From Streptomyces typhae (GTDB lineage Bacteria; Actinomycetota; Actinomycetes; Streptomycetales; Streptomycetaceae): a stretch of 64,000 nt of DNA. The notes beneath the pieces are model-generated. The model searched no databases. It saw nothing but the letters and a program-made list of their open reading frames with translations, and had not been told where the DNA came from. Location: assembly GCF_009755605.1 (NCBI RefSeq), contig NZ_WPNZ01000025.1, positions 92,263-156,262 of the forward strand. The letters are read 5' to 3'. Within the stretch, counting starts at the first letter, position 1, and every line of letters begins with the position of its first letter. Both the position numbers and the translations under genes were made by a program. Shown here piece by piece: positions 1 to 7,823 of the stretch.

Positions 1-351
1 GTCTCGGGCGTGGGCGAGTACCTGGACCAGATCAAGTCCGGCGAACTGCGGCTGCTCGCCGTCACCGGGCCGAAGCGGGTGCCGGGCCTCGACGGGCCCA
101 CCCTCAAGGAGTCCGGCTACGACGTGGACTTCACCAACTGGCGCGGCATCGTCGCACCGCCCGGACTCTCCGACGCCGAACGCGACAAGCTCACCGGCCT
201 CGTCCGCAAGCTGCACGCCTCACCCGAGTGGCGCGAGTCCCTGAAGAAGAACGGCTGGGACGACGCCTTCCTGACCGGCGACAAGTTCGGCGACTTCCTC
301 CGCGCGCAGGACGAACGCGTCGTGTCCGTACTGAAGGAGCTGGGGCTTTGA
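1..351 (+). CDS. tctC: Tripartite tricarboxylate transporter substrate-binding protein, 3' end
   Basis: The reading frame is open from base 1, so the 5' end lies outside the window; 116 codons remain. The visible part has the C-terminal lobe pattern of Bug/TctC periplasmic-type binding proteins: a strand ending LLAVTGPKR, then a conserved W-x-G-I-V-A-P-P-G-L segment followed by a charged helix. In this family the protein captures a carboxylate outside the membrane and delivers it to TctA/TctB. It is followed by tctB with a 4-base overlap and by tctA, which supports the call. The substrate cannot be read from the sequence. Confidence 0.88.
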   Translation, partial: VSGVGEYLDQIKSGELRLLAVTGPKRVPGLDGPTLKESGYDVDFTNWRGIVAPPGLSDAERDKLTGLVRKLHASPEWRESLKKNGWDDAFLTGDKFGDFLRAQDERVVSVLKELGL

Positions 352-899
352 CCACCACCGGCGTACCCCCGGAGCGCGAGGAGCGCGATGAGCGCAGCAA
401 GGACCGCCGCGCCTGGCTGCGCGAGCACTCCGAACTCGGCGTCTGCGTCATGCTGCTCGCCCTCGGCGCCGTCGTCCTCACCGACGCCCTCACCATGGAC
501 GTCGAGATCACCCAGCGCGGCCCCGTCGGCCCGAAGACCGTGCCCGTCGCCGTCGGCATCGGGCTGCTCCTCGTCTCCGTCCTGCTCGCCGTCGACGTCC
601 TGCGCGGCGGCCGCGGCGAGGCCGAGGGCGGCGAGGATGTCGACCTGTCCGAACCCGCCGACTGGCGCACCGTCCTGCTGCTCGCCGGGGTCTTCCTCGC
701 CACCGCCGTCCTCATCGAACCCGTCGGCTTCCCCGTCGCCGGAGCGCTCCTCTTCTGGGGCGCGGCCTACGCCCTCGGCAGCCGTGCGGTGCACCGCGAC
801 CCACTGATCGCGGCGGGCCTGTCCCTGGTCACGTACGCCGTCTTCAACAACCTGCTCGGTGTGCCGCTGCCCGGCGGCCCCCTGATGGGAGTGCTGTGA
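348..899 (+). CDS. tctB: Tripartite tricarboxylate transporter small membrane subunit TctB
   Basis: 183 residues from a TTG start inside the tctC stop (TTGA overlap), which implies translational coupling. A charged N-terminal stretch is followed by hydrophobic segments near residues 30-48, 65-85, 107-125, 130-147 and 155-175, the layout of the four- or five-helix TctB subunit. It is the poorly conserved small subunit that partners TctA. No upstream ATG or GTG gives a better start without running deep into tctC. Position between tctC and tctA is the strongest evidence. Confidence 0.85.
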   Translation: MTTTGVPPEREERDERSKDRRAWLREHSELGVCVMLLALGAVVLTDALTMDVEITQRGPVGPKTVPVAVGIGLLLVSVLLAVDVLRGGRGEAEGGEDVDLSEPADWRTVLLLAGVFLATAVLIEPVGFPVAGALLFWGAAYALGSRAVHRDPLIAAGLSLVTYAVFNNLLGVPLPGGPLMGVL

Positions 900-900
900 C

Positions 901-2409
901 ATGAACGCCTTCAGCTCCCTGATGGACGGCTTCGGCACCGCCCTCACCCCCGTCAACCTCCTGTGGGCCGCCGTCGGCGTGCTCCTCGGCACGGCCGTCG
1001 GCGTGCTGCCCGGCATCGGCCCCGCCATGGCCGTGGCGCTGCTGCTCCCCGTCACCTACGGGCTCGAACCCACCGGCGCGTTCATCATGTTCGCGGGCAT
1101 CTACTACGGCGCGATGTTCGGCGGCTCCACCACCTCCATCCTGCTGAACACGCCCGGCGAGAGCGCCGCCGTCGTCGCCGCCATCGAAGGCAACCCGATG
1201 GCCAAGTCCGGGCGCGGCGCCCAGGCCCTCGCGGCCGCCGCCATCGGCCACTTCGCGGGCGGCATGATCGGCACCGTCATGCTCGTCGCGCTCGCCCCCA
1301 GGGTCGCCGACCTCGCCGTCGACATCGGCGCGCCCGACTACTTCGCCCTCATGGTCCTCGCGTTCATCGCCGTGACCTCCGTCCTCGGCTCCTCCCGCGT
1401 CCGCGGCCTCGCCTCGCTCCTCATCGGCCTCACCCTCGGCCTGGTCGGCCTGGACCAGATGACCGGCCAGCAGCGTCTGACCTTCGGTTCCCTCCAACTC
1501 GCCGACGGCATCGACGTGGTGATCGTGGCCGTCGGCCTGTTCGCGATCGGCGAGGCCCTGTGGGTGGCCGCGCATCTGCGCCGCACCAGCGGCAGGGCCG
1601 TCCCCGTCGGCCGCCCCTGGCTCGGCAGGCAGGACGTCAAGCGGACCTGGAAGTCCTGGCTGCGCGGCCCCCTCATCGGCTTCCCGTTCGGGGCGATCCC
1701 CGCGGGGGGCGCCGAGATCCCGACCTTCCTCTCCTACGTCACCGAGAAGCGCCTGTCCAAGCACAAGGACGAGTGGGGCAAGGGTGCCATCGAGGGCGTC
1801 GCGGGACCGGAGTCCGCGTCCTCCGCGTCGGCGGCCGGCACCCTCGTGTCGATGCTGACGCTCGGCCTTCCCACGACCGCCGTCGCCGCCGTGATGCTGG
1901 CCGCCTTCCAGAGTTACGGCATCCAGCCGGGCCCGCTGCTCTTCGAACGCGAGTCGGAGCTGGTGTGGGGCCTGATCGCGTCCCTGTTCGTCGGCATGGT
2001 GCTGCTGCTCGCCCTGAACCTGCCGCTCGCCCCGGTCTGGGCGAAGCTCCTGCGCATCCCGCGCCCCTATCTCTACGCGGGCATCCTGTTCTTTGCGGCG
2101 GTCGGCGCGTACGCGGTCGGCGGTGAGGCGATCGACCTGGTCATCCTGCTGATCATCGGCCTGATCGGGTTCGGCATGCGACGCTACGGACTGCCCGTGC
2201 TCCCCGCCGTCATCGGCGTCATCCTCGGCCCCAACGCCGAACAGCAGCTGCGCCGCGCCCTTCAGATCAGCGACGGCAGCGTCAGCGGCCTGGTGGACAC
2301 GCCGTTCTCGGTGACCGTGTACGCCGTCGTGGCGCTGATCGTGCTCTGGCCCCTGCTGCGGAAACCGGCGCGCGGCCTGCTGAATTCCCGCCGTAGCGGG
2401 ACGGAATGA
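901..2409 (+). CDS. tctA: Tripartite tricarboxylate transporter large permease TctA
   Basis: 502 residues, the usual length of the family. The N-terminus has the TctA hallmark loop GVLPGIGPAMAVALLLPVTY followed by a G-G-S-T-T-S-I-L-L-N-T-P-G-E stretch (about residues 75-90); a second, similar G-x-P-T-T-A-V-A-A motif lies near residue 325. About twelve membrane segments. It is the ion-coupled transport channel of the TctABC system. It starts one base after the tctB stop. The stop codon sits inside the first copy of a 24-base tandem repeat, so the 3' end has been locally duplicated. Confidence 0.93.
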   Translation: MNAFSSLMDGFGTALTPVNLLWAAVGVLLGTAVGVLPGIGPAMAVALLLPVTYGLEPTGAFIMFAGIYYGAMFGGSTTSILLNTPGESAAVVAAIEGNPMAKSGRGAQALAAAAIGHFAGGMIGTVMLVALAPRVADLAVDIGAPDYFALMVLAFIAVTSVLGSSRVRGLASLLIGLTLGLVGLDQMTGQQRLTFGSLQLADGIDVVIVAVGLFAIGEALWVAAHLRRTSGRAVPVGRPWLGRQDVKRTWKSWLRGPLIGFPFGAIPAGGAEIPTFLSYVTEKRLSKHKDEWGKGAIEGVAGPESASSASAAGTLVSMLTLGLPTTAVAAVMLAAFQSYGIQPGPLLFERESELVWGLIASLFVGMVLLLALNLPLAPVWAKLLRIPRPYLYAGILFFAAVGAYAVGGEAIDLVILLIIGLIGFGMRRYGLPVLPAVIGVILGPNAEQQLRRALQISDGSVSGLVDTPFSVTVYAVVALIVLWPLLRKPARGLLNSRRSGTE

Positions 2410-2472
2410 CAGACGGCATGAGATACGGAATGACAGACGGCATGAGACACGGAATGACAGACGGCATGACGT
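2401..2472 (+). repeat. 24-bp tandem repeat, 3 copies, spanning the tctA stop codon
   Basis: Three head-to-tail copies with period 24 start at 2401, 2425 and 2449; the first two differ at one base and the third diverges in its last three bases. Each copy begins ACGGAATGACAGACGGCATG. Copy 1 contains the last codons and TGA of tctA, so the array looks like serial duplication of the gene end. The remaining sequence to 2584 shows no gene or clear signal. Confidence 0.9.
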
Positions 2473-2584
2473 ACGGGACGGCGCGCGGGCGGGACGGCGC
2501 ACGGGGCGCGTACGGCGTACCACCACCGCATCGCCGTCCACCCGGACGCGGCCGGGCAGGGCCTCGGCCGCGTCCCGCGCACCG

Positions 2585-2737
2585 CTACTCGTTGGGCCAC
2601 CACACGCGCAGCACATCTCTGCGGACCTCCGGCCGCTCCCGGGACTGCCGGTCGGTGCCCTCCTGGGTCTCCCGGCTCTTCCGCTCGCGGCGGACGGCGG
2701 ACTTCGCAACGCTCTTGTGCACGGTCACTCGGCGCAT
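2585..2737 (-). CDS. Small basic protein, unknown function
   Basis: 50 residues starting MRRVTVHKSV and ending RVWWPNE. ATG at 2737 is preceded by a good ribosome site (CAGGGAGGTC on the minus strand, about 7 bases upstream). Roughly a third of residues are Arg/Lys, with no membrane segment and no cysteine. I do not recognise a family with a known role; small arginine-rich proteins of this kind are common in Streptomyces. It lies alone between the tctA repeats and the DUF402 gene, transcribed in the same direction as the latter. Confidence 0.6.
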   Translation of the reverse strand: MRRVTVHKSVAKSAVRRERKSRETQEGTDRQSRERPEVRRDVLRVWWPNE

Positions 2738-2829
2738 GACGACCTCCCTGCCTGTTCGTCCTGCCGTACCCACACAACGGCCCGGTGACACAAACCGGCG
2801 GGTCCGCTCCGGCGCGAATCGACCGGAAC

Positions 2830-3360
2830 TCAGGCTTCCGACCAGGAGCGGAGGCCGAGGTGAGCCCGCAGTCCCACCGTCGTCGCGAGGTGCTCCAGGG
2901 TGTCCAGGGCCGCGCGGGCGGACCGTGCCGCGGCCGGATCGGCGGCGGGCAGGGAGCTCGCCGCGAACTCGTCCTCGTCCAGGCGCAGCACCGTGGAGCC
3001 GTCCGCGGAGCACCACAGGTCGAGGTCCAGGTCCTCCACCGTCACCACGGCCCCCTCGCGCACGGCGGGCCGCGTCACGTCGCAGTACCAGCCCTTGAAG
3101 GTGCCGTCGGGGGCGTGCACCTCCTTGACGGCGTACCAGCGGTCCCGCCAGAAGTGCTCGACGAACACGTCACCGGGCTCGAACCGGACGAATCCGAAGT
3201 CCCGCACGCCCGCGCCCGCCCAGGGCGCCCGCACGGTGACACGGGTGCCGTCGTCCGCGAGCAGCCGGGCCGGATAGCGGATCTTCGTACGGCCCGCCTT
3301 GCGGAGGTGCACTTCCACCTCGGCCCCCGTCCGGCCGTGCTCAGCCGAGGGTGCGGACAT
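2830..3360 (-). CDS. DUF402 domain protein (FomD/nucleoside-diphosphatase-like fold)
   Basis: 176 residues. The central part (about 60-140) matches the DUF402 beta-barrel pattern: F-E-P-G-D-V-F-V-E-H-F-W-R-D-R-W-Y, a W-Y-C-D-V-T turn, and a C-terminal acidic stretch LRLDEDEFA that in the family helps bind divalent metal. Characterised DUF402 proteins hydrolyse nucleoside diphosphates or nucleotide-linked intermediates; the substrate here is unknown. The first 20 bases of this gene overlap the end of the upstream GNAT gene, so the two are probably cotranscribed. Confidence 0.82.
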   Translation of the reverse strand: MSAPSAEHGRTGAEVEVHLRKAGRTKIRYPARLLADDGTRVTVRAPWAGAGVRDFGFVRFEPGDVFVEHFWRDRWYAVKEVHAPDGTFKGWYCDVTRPAVREGAVVTVEDLDLDLWCSADGSTVLRLDEDEFAASSLPAADPAAARSARAALDTLEHLATTVGLRAHLGLRSWSEA

Positions 3361-4273
3361 GACGCACCTCCGTGTCGCAGATCTCGTAGCCGAACCACTT
3401 GTTGATCGCGAGCATCGGGCCGTTCCCGGCGTCGTTGCCGGTGAACGCCTCCGTGCAGCCGGCCGCCCGTGCCCGGTGCAGCGAGTCGTTCTTGGCGAGC
3501 TTGGCGAGACCGCGGCCGCGGTGGGCGCGCGCCGTGCCCGTCATGCCGCTGGCGTAGCGGGACGCGCCGTCGGTGCGGGCCAGGCTGAACGCGGCGGGGC
3601 GCCCTTCGACGAGGACGACGGTCGTCAGCTCGCGGCTCACCAGGGGGTGGGCCCAGGTCTCGGCGAGCCAGTGCTCGTAGTCGGTGAACTCGGCCGCCAC
3701 GTCGCTCGGTTCGTCCGCGACGGTCTCCGCGTCCAGGTCGAACAGGGGGCGCGGGTCGGCCTCGAAGTCGGCACCGGTGCGCAGCTCCACGCCGTCCGGG
3801 AGCGGCTGCGGGGGCGGCAGTTCGCCGGCGGCCAGGTCGAGCCGGAGGAAGTGCGCGGACCGGCTCGCGCGGTAGCCGTGGCGGACGGCGAACGCCAGGT
3901 TCTCCGGGGCGTCCAGGACCCAGGAGTACAGCGTCGTCGCGCCCCTGGCCGCCAGGTGCTCCTCGGCCGTGCGTACGAGGAGCGAGCCCGCGCCCCGGCC
4001 GCGGCGCTCCGGGTGGACGTAGACGTTCGCGAAGCCCTGCCCCGGCTCGGGGCTGTCGTACGCGATGCCGATCTGCGCCGTGCCGACCAGTTCCCCGTGG
4101 GCCTGGGCCACCAGTTGCAGGTAATGCGCGTCCGGATGGGAGTGCGCCGCGTCGAACGCCACGGAGGCGGAGGTCGCCAGCATGGCGGGAACGCAGGCGC
4201 GGCGGATCGCCGCGAACGCGGCGGCGTCCGCCGGGTCGGTGGGGCGCAGGGCGCGGACCAGTACTTCTGTCAT
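3341..4273 (-). CDS. Tandem GNAT N-acetyltransferase
   Basis: 310 residues holding two GNAT folds. The N-terminal one carries the acetyl-CoA loop V-H-P-E-R-R-G-R-G-A-G-S-L-L (about 90-105); the C-terminal one carries the corresponding G-T-A-R-A-H-R-G-R-G-L-A-K-L (about 248-261). Two-domain GNATs of this size include mycothiol-synthase-like enzymes, but the mycothiol synthase signature is not obvious, so the acceptor is left open. ATG start at 4273; it overlaps the DUF402 gene downstream by 20 bases and diverges from the GntR gene at 4348. Confidence 0.85.
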   Translation of the reverse strand: MTEVLVRALRPTDPADAAAFAAIRRACVPAMLATSASVAFDAAHSHPDAHYLQLVAQAHGELVGTAQIGIAYDSPEPGQGFANVYVHPERRGRGAGSLLVRTAEEHLAARGATTLYSWVLDAPENLAFAVRHGYRASRSAHFLRLDLAAGELPPPQPLPDGVELRTGADFEADPRPLFDLDAETVADEPSDVAAEFTDYEHWLAETWAHPLVSRELTTVVLVEGRPAAFSLARTDGASRYASGMTGTARAHRGRGLAKLAKNDSLHRARAAGCTEAFTGNDAGNGPMLAINKWFGYEICDTEVRHVRTLG

Positions 4274-4347
4274 GGTCCGGACCGTACGCGGGAGCGCTCG
4301 GGGGGCGCCTCTCCTTTTTCTCCCGCGGGGTACGGGACAATCGCTGC

Positions 4348-4743
4348 GTGACGTTGAGGATCGTGCTGGACGAGGGTGCGGAGGGGCGGGCCGTGGCCGC
4401 GCCCTACGAGCAGGTGCGGGAGCAGATCGCCGCGCAGGCCCGGGGCGGGAGTCTGCCCGTGGGCTACAAGCTGCCCACGGTGCGGGGGCTCGCCCAGACG
4501 CTGGGGCTCGCCGCCAATACCGTCGCCAAGGCGTACCGGGCCCTGGAGGAGGACGGGGTCATCGAGACGCGGGGGCGGAACGGGACGTTCGTGGCCGCGG
4601 CGGGGGACGCGGCGGCGCGGGGCGCCGCCGGGGCGGCGCAGGGCTATGCCGAACGGGTCCGGCGCCTCGGACTCACCGAGGAGGCCGCCCTCGCCGCGGC
4701 CCGGGACGCACTGCGCGCGGCGTACGGGGACCCCGCCCCGTAA
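4348..4743 (+). CDS. Short GntR-family regulator (YtrA-like)
   Basis: 131 residues from a GTG start. Residues 20-78 form the winged helix of GntR proteins: Y-E-Q-V-R-E-Q-I, L-P-T-V-R-G-L-A-Q-T-L-G, then A-N-T-V-A-K-A-Y-R-A-L-E-E-D-G-V-I-E-T-R-G. The C-terminal part is only about 45 residues, too short for an FCD or UTRA ligand domain, which places it in the YtrA-like class often linked to ABC exporters, although none is adjacent. Its TAA stop lies in the first copy of a 70-base tandem repeat. Confidence 0.85.
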   Translation: MTLRIVLDEGAEGRAVAAPYEQVREQIAAQARGGSLPVGYKLPTVRGLAQTLGLAANTVAKAYRALEEDGVIETRGRNGTFVAAAGDAAARGAAGAAQGYAERVRRLGLTEEAALAAARDALRAAYGDPAP

Positions 4744-4873
4744 GGGGCGCGGGGAACTGCGCGATCAGCCCCCGCCGGGCGGCAGAAAACACTCACGGGG
4801 CTCCGCCCCGTAAGGGGCGCGGGGAACTGCGCGATCAGCCCCCGCCGGGCCGCGGACAACACACACGGGGCTC
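4734..4873 (+). repeat. 70-bp tandem duplication covering the GntR stop codon
   Basis: Two adjacent copies with period 70 begin at 4734 and 4804 and match except near their 3' thirds. Each starts with a small hairpin (CGCCCC, loop GTAA, GGGGCG) followed by GCGGGGAACTGCGCGATCAG, a motif I know as dispersed in Streptomyces genomes. The hairpin could help end transcription of the GntR gene. Copy 1 contains the last codons of that gene. Confidence 0.88.
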
Positions 4874-4892
4874 CGCCCCTGGCCCCCGTATC

Positions 4893-5026
4893 GGCGCTCC
4901 GCGCCTCGTCCTCAAACGCCGGACGGGCTGGAATGTCCCCGCCCCGGGGGGTCCGGACGAGCTGGAATGTCCCCGCCCCGGGGGGTCCGGACGGGCTGGA
5001 AGGTCCCGGCCCGCCCCGGGGGCCCC
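4893..5026 (+). repeat. Dispersed Streptomyces-type repeat followed by three 34-bp tandem copies
   Basis: Bases 4893-4935 form an element beginning with the hairpin GGCGC-TCC-GCGCC that recurs at 58625-58667 with 39 of 43 bases identical by eye. Overlapping it, a 34-base unit starting GGACGGGCTGGAATGTCC is repeated at 4921, 4955 and 4989, the third copy diverged. The region lies between the convergent GntR and AAA ATPase genes, and no gene is supported in 4744-5057. Confidence 0.82.
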
Positions 5027-5057
5027 AGCGGGAGCGGACCAGCCGCCCACAGGGCGG

Positions 5058-6152
5058 CTACAGGTACAGACCCGCGTCAGCGCCCTCCCGCGCAGCGGGG
5101 AGCGACGTGGGGGACGACCCCCGCCGCAGGGCGTACAGCTCGGCGAGGGTCGCGCCCTCGCGAGGAAGCCCCTCCGTGGTGCCGAGCCACTCGGCGGACT
5201 CCGCAGGAGTGAGCGGCCCCACCTCGATACGGGCAAGGCAGCGCCCCGGCCGCACCACCGCGGGGTGCAACCGCTCCAGGTCCTCGTTGGTGGTGACACC
5301 GACGAGGACGTTGCGGCCCTGCCCGAGAAGCCCGTCCGTGAGGTTGAGCAGCCGGGAGAGCGCCTGGCCCGCGGTGTGCTTGGCCTCCCCGCGGATCAGC
5401 TCGTCGCAGTCCTCCAGGAGCAGCAGCCGCCAGCGGCCCTTCGCGGTGCCGTCGTCCTCACCGATGGCGATGTCCATCAGATAGCCGACGTCGGTGAACA
5501 GGCGCTCCGGGTCGAGGACGCAGTCCACCTGGCACCAGTCGCGCCAGGACCGGGCGAGCGTGCGCAGCGCCGACGTCTTGCCGGTGCCCGGCGGCCCGTG
5601 CAGGAGCAGCAGCCGCCCCGAGATGTCCTCCGGCGTGGTCTTCATCAGCTTGTCCATGGCCCCGGCCACCGGCGCGGTGTAGTTCTCCCGCACCTCGGCC
5701 CACGTGCCCGCGGAGATCTGCCGCGTCGTGCGGTGCGGACCGCGCCGCGGCGAGACGTACCAGAACCCCATGGTCACGTTCTCCGGCTGCGGGTCCGGCT
5801 CGTCCTGCGCGCCGTCCGTGGCGTCCTTCAGGACCTTCTCGGCGAGTTCGGCGGTGGTGGCCGTCACCGTGACGTCCGCGCCGCGGTTCCAGCGGGACAC
5901 GAGCAGCGTCCAGCCGTCGCCCTCGGCGAGCGTGGCGCTGCGGTCGTCGTCGCGGGCGGCCCGCAGCACCGTCGCCCCCGGCGGGAGCAGCGCGGAGCCG
6001 GGCTTGACGCGGTCGATGTTGGCGCTGTGGGAGTACGGCTGCTCGCCCGTCGCGAAGCGGCCGAGGAACAGCGCGTCCACGACGTCCGCCGGGGAGTCGC
6101 TGTCGTCGACGTTGAGCCGGATCGGCAAGGCGTCCTGAGGGTTCGCAGACAT
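5058..6152 (-). CDS. AAA ATPase with DUF5925 N-terminal domain
   Basis: 364 residues from ATG at 6152; an upstream extension is possible, but MSANPQDALP is the natural start. Residues 1-125 form the DUF5925-type N-terminal region. The ATPase core follows: Walker A GPPGTGKTS at about 186-194, Walker B LLLLEDCDE at about 243-251, sensor-1-like T-T-N-E-D and arginine-finger-like R-P-G-R-C near 300-320. Cytoplasmic; the remodelled substrate is unknown. It is divergent from the glycosidase at 6329, and the stop abuts the repeat region. Confidence 0.88.
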   Translation of the reverse strand: MSANPQDALPIRLNVDDSDSPADVVDALFLGRFATGEQPYSHSANIDRVKPGSALLPPGATVLRAARDDDRSATLAEGDGWTLLVSRWNRGADVTVTATTAELAEKVLKDATDGAQDEPDPQPENVTMGFWYVSPRRGPHRTTRQISAGTWAEVRENYTAPVAGAMDKLMKTTPEDISGRLLLLHGPPGTGKTSALRTLARSWRDWCQVDCVLDPERLFTDVGYLMDIAIGEDDGTAKGRWRLLLLEDCDELIRGEAKHTAGQALSRLLNLTDGLLGQGRNVLVGVTTNEDLERLHPAVVRPGRCLARIEVGPLTPAESAEWLGTTEGLPREGATLAELYALRRGSSPTSLPAAREGADAGLYL

Positions 6153-6328
6153 GCCGCCATGATCCGTCACACGGGCGGCATCGCGCACGCGGTTTCCCCG
6201 GTGCGCCGCCGCACACCGGCGCACACATCGCGCCGGGGCAGACATGCGGAACCCCGCATACCACCCGTGCCGGGCGTGTCGAGCGGAACCCGCCCCACCG
6301 CGAAGGCACGCCGCTACCCTGGCCCTTG

Positions 6329-7768
6329 ATGCGACGGCATGGGTGGAACTCGGATGCGCGGCGGTGGCGTCTCACCGCCCTCATCGGTATTGGTCTGGCC
6401 GCTCTGGCCCTGGTCGTGACCGTGCTCAACGTCCCCGAGCAGGACCGGGGCGACAAGAGAAGCCGGGGCAGCACGGCGGGCACCACCCCGGACGGCGACA
6501 AGGTGCACGGCACCCCCGCGCAGCCGCCGGGCGACCCCAAGGCGGAGGTCGGCTGGGGCTTCACGCACACCCAGCACAGCGCCGACGACGGGGACGACGA
6601 CGCCGTCGGCCGCGCCCAGCGCCTCCTCGCGGCACAGCCCCGCCCGCTGCCGCAGGTCCAGGCCCTGATGGGCTGGGGCGCGGGCAACCCCGAGCCGGTC
6701 GAGGGGCGTTACGACTTCGAGGCGATGGACCAGCGCATCGACTACATCCGCGCCACCAAGAGCACGCCGGTCGTGACGCTGTGCTGCGCCCCCGACTGGA
6801 TGAAGGGCGGCGAACCCGGCACCGACAACACGGACTGGAGCCAGTCGTCCCTGGAGACCGCGCCCCGACCCGAGCACTTCGACGACTTCGCCGACCTGGC
6901 CGTGACCGTCGCGAAACGTTACCCCGACGTACGCCACTTTCTCGTCTGGAACGAGCTCAAGGGCTTCTGGAACTCCACCGAGCGCCGCTGGGACTACGAG
7001 GGCTACACCGAGCTGTACAACAAGGTGTACAAGGCCCTGAAGAAGGTCGACAAGGACATCAAGGTCGGCGGCCCCTACCTCGTGATGGACAGCGTCCATC
7101 CGCGCCAGACCGAGGACGCCTCCGACGTCAAGGGCCCCTGGGGCCGCCTCGACAAGCCGTCCGCCGAGGCCTTCGACTACTGGAACGAGCACAAGGACGG
7201 CGCCGACTTCGTGGTCGTGGACGGCGCCACGTACACCGTCGACGACGACCTGCTGCCCGACGAGTTCGGGGCCACGGACAAGTTCACCGCGGTCGGCCGC
7301 TGGGTGCGCGAGCGCACCGGGAACCTGCCGCTGTGGTGGGCCGAGTACTACGTGGAGGTGGGCGACAGCGAGGACGACCGCGACGGCTGGAGCGAGCCGC
7401 GCCGCGTCGCCGTGCACGCGTCCGGCCTGATGGCGATGGCCCGCGGCGGCGCGACCAGCGCCTTCTACTGGAACCCGCAGAAGCGCGGCGAGAAGTGCGC
7501 GGGCTGCCTGTGGACCGCGACGCAGTCCCCCGACGGCGGCCGTGAACTGCCCATGCTGCGCATGCTCTCCCGCTTCTCCGACGCCTTCCCGCCCGGCACC
7601 CGCTACGAGAAGGTGTCCGTCGCCGCCGACGACGTGCCGAACGTCCGCGTCCTCGCCGACGACAAGACGGTCCTGGTGGTGAACACCAAGAACCGCAGGA
7701 TCAGCGCCGAGGTCGACGGCAAGCGGTTCGACATGGCCGCCTACGAGGTGAAGTGGCTCACCCGGTGA
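6329..7768 (+). CDS. GH39-like glycosidase (beta-xylosidase family), membrane-anchored or secreted
   Basis: 479 residues from ATG at 6329; a TTG three bases upstream is less likely. A basic N-terminus and hydrophobic segment (about 14-34) act as signal or anchor. The rest is a clan GH-A barrel: acid/base Glu in L-V-W-N-E-L-K-G near residue 208 and a candidate nucleophile Glu in W-W-A-E-Y-Y near residue 339. GH39 enzymes cleave beta-xylosides or alpha-iduronides; a role in trimming the polymer of the convergent polysaccharide operon is inference. Its stop codon lies inside a strong terminator stem. Confidence 0.8.
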   Translation: MRRHGWNSDARRWRLTALIGIGLAALALVVTVLNVPEQDRGDKRSRGSTAGTTPDGDKVHGTPAQPPGDPKAEVGWGFTHTQHSADDGDDDAVGRAQRLLAAQPRPLPQVQALMGWGAGNPEPVEGRYDFEAMDQRIDYIRATKSTPVVTLCCAPDWMKGGEPGTDNTDWSQSSLETAPRPEHFDDFADLAVTVAKRYPDVRHFLVWNELKGFWNSTERRWDYEGYTELYNKVYKALKKVDKDIKVGGPYLVMDSVHPRQTEDASDVKGPWGRLDKPSAEAFDYWNEHKDGADFVVVDGATYTVDDDLLPDEFGATDKFTAVGRWVRERTGNLPLWWAEYYVEVGDSEDDRDGWSEPRRVAVHASGLMAMARGGATSAFYWNPQKRGEKCAGCLWTATQSPDGGRELPMLRMLSRFSDAFPPGTRYEKVSVAADDVPNVRVLADDKTVLVVNTKNRRISAEVDGKRFDMAAYEVKWLTR

Positions 7769-7790
7769 ACCGCCTCACCGGGTGAGCCAC
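7753..7790. terminator. Bidirectional terminator, perfect 16-bp stem
   Basis: GTGGCTCACCCGGTGA at 7753-7768 is the exact reverse complement of 7775-7790, with a 6-base loop. It sits between two converging genes (stops at 7768 and 7824) and contains the last codons of the glycosidase gene. There is no T-run, as is usual for actinobacterial terminators. Confidence 0.85.
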
Positions 7791-7823
7791 GCGCGCCCCC
7801 GTCCGCCGGGGCAGTGCCGCCCG

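Noticed and set aside
844..2709. Long open frame on the minus strand opposite tctA
   Set aside because: It mirrors tctA codons in a high-GC genome, shows low-complexity Ala/Gly/Asp/Arg composition, and overlaps a clearly real gene.
2406..3098. Plus-strand frame through the 24-bp repeats
   Set aside because: Its product is repetitive and Arg/Ser/Pro-rich, it has no ribosome site and it runs over the DUF402 and small basic genes.
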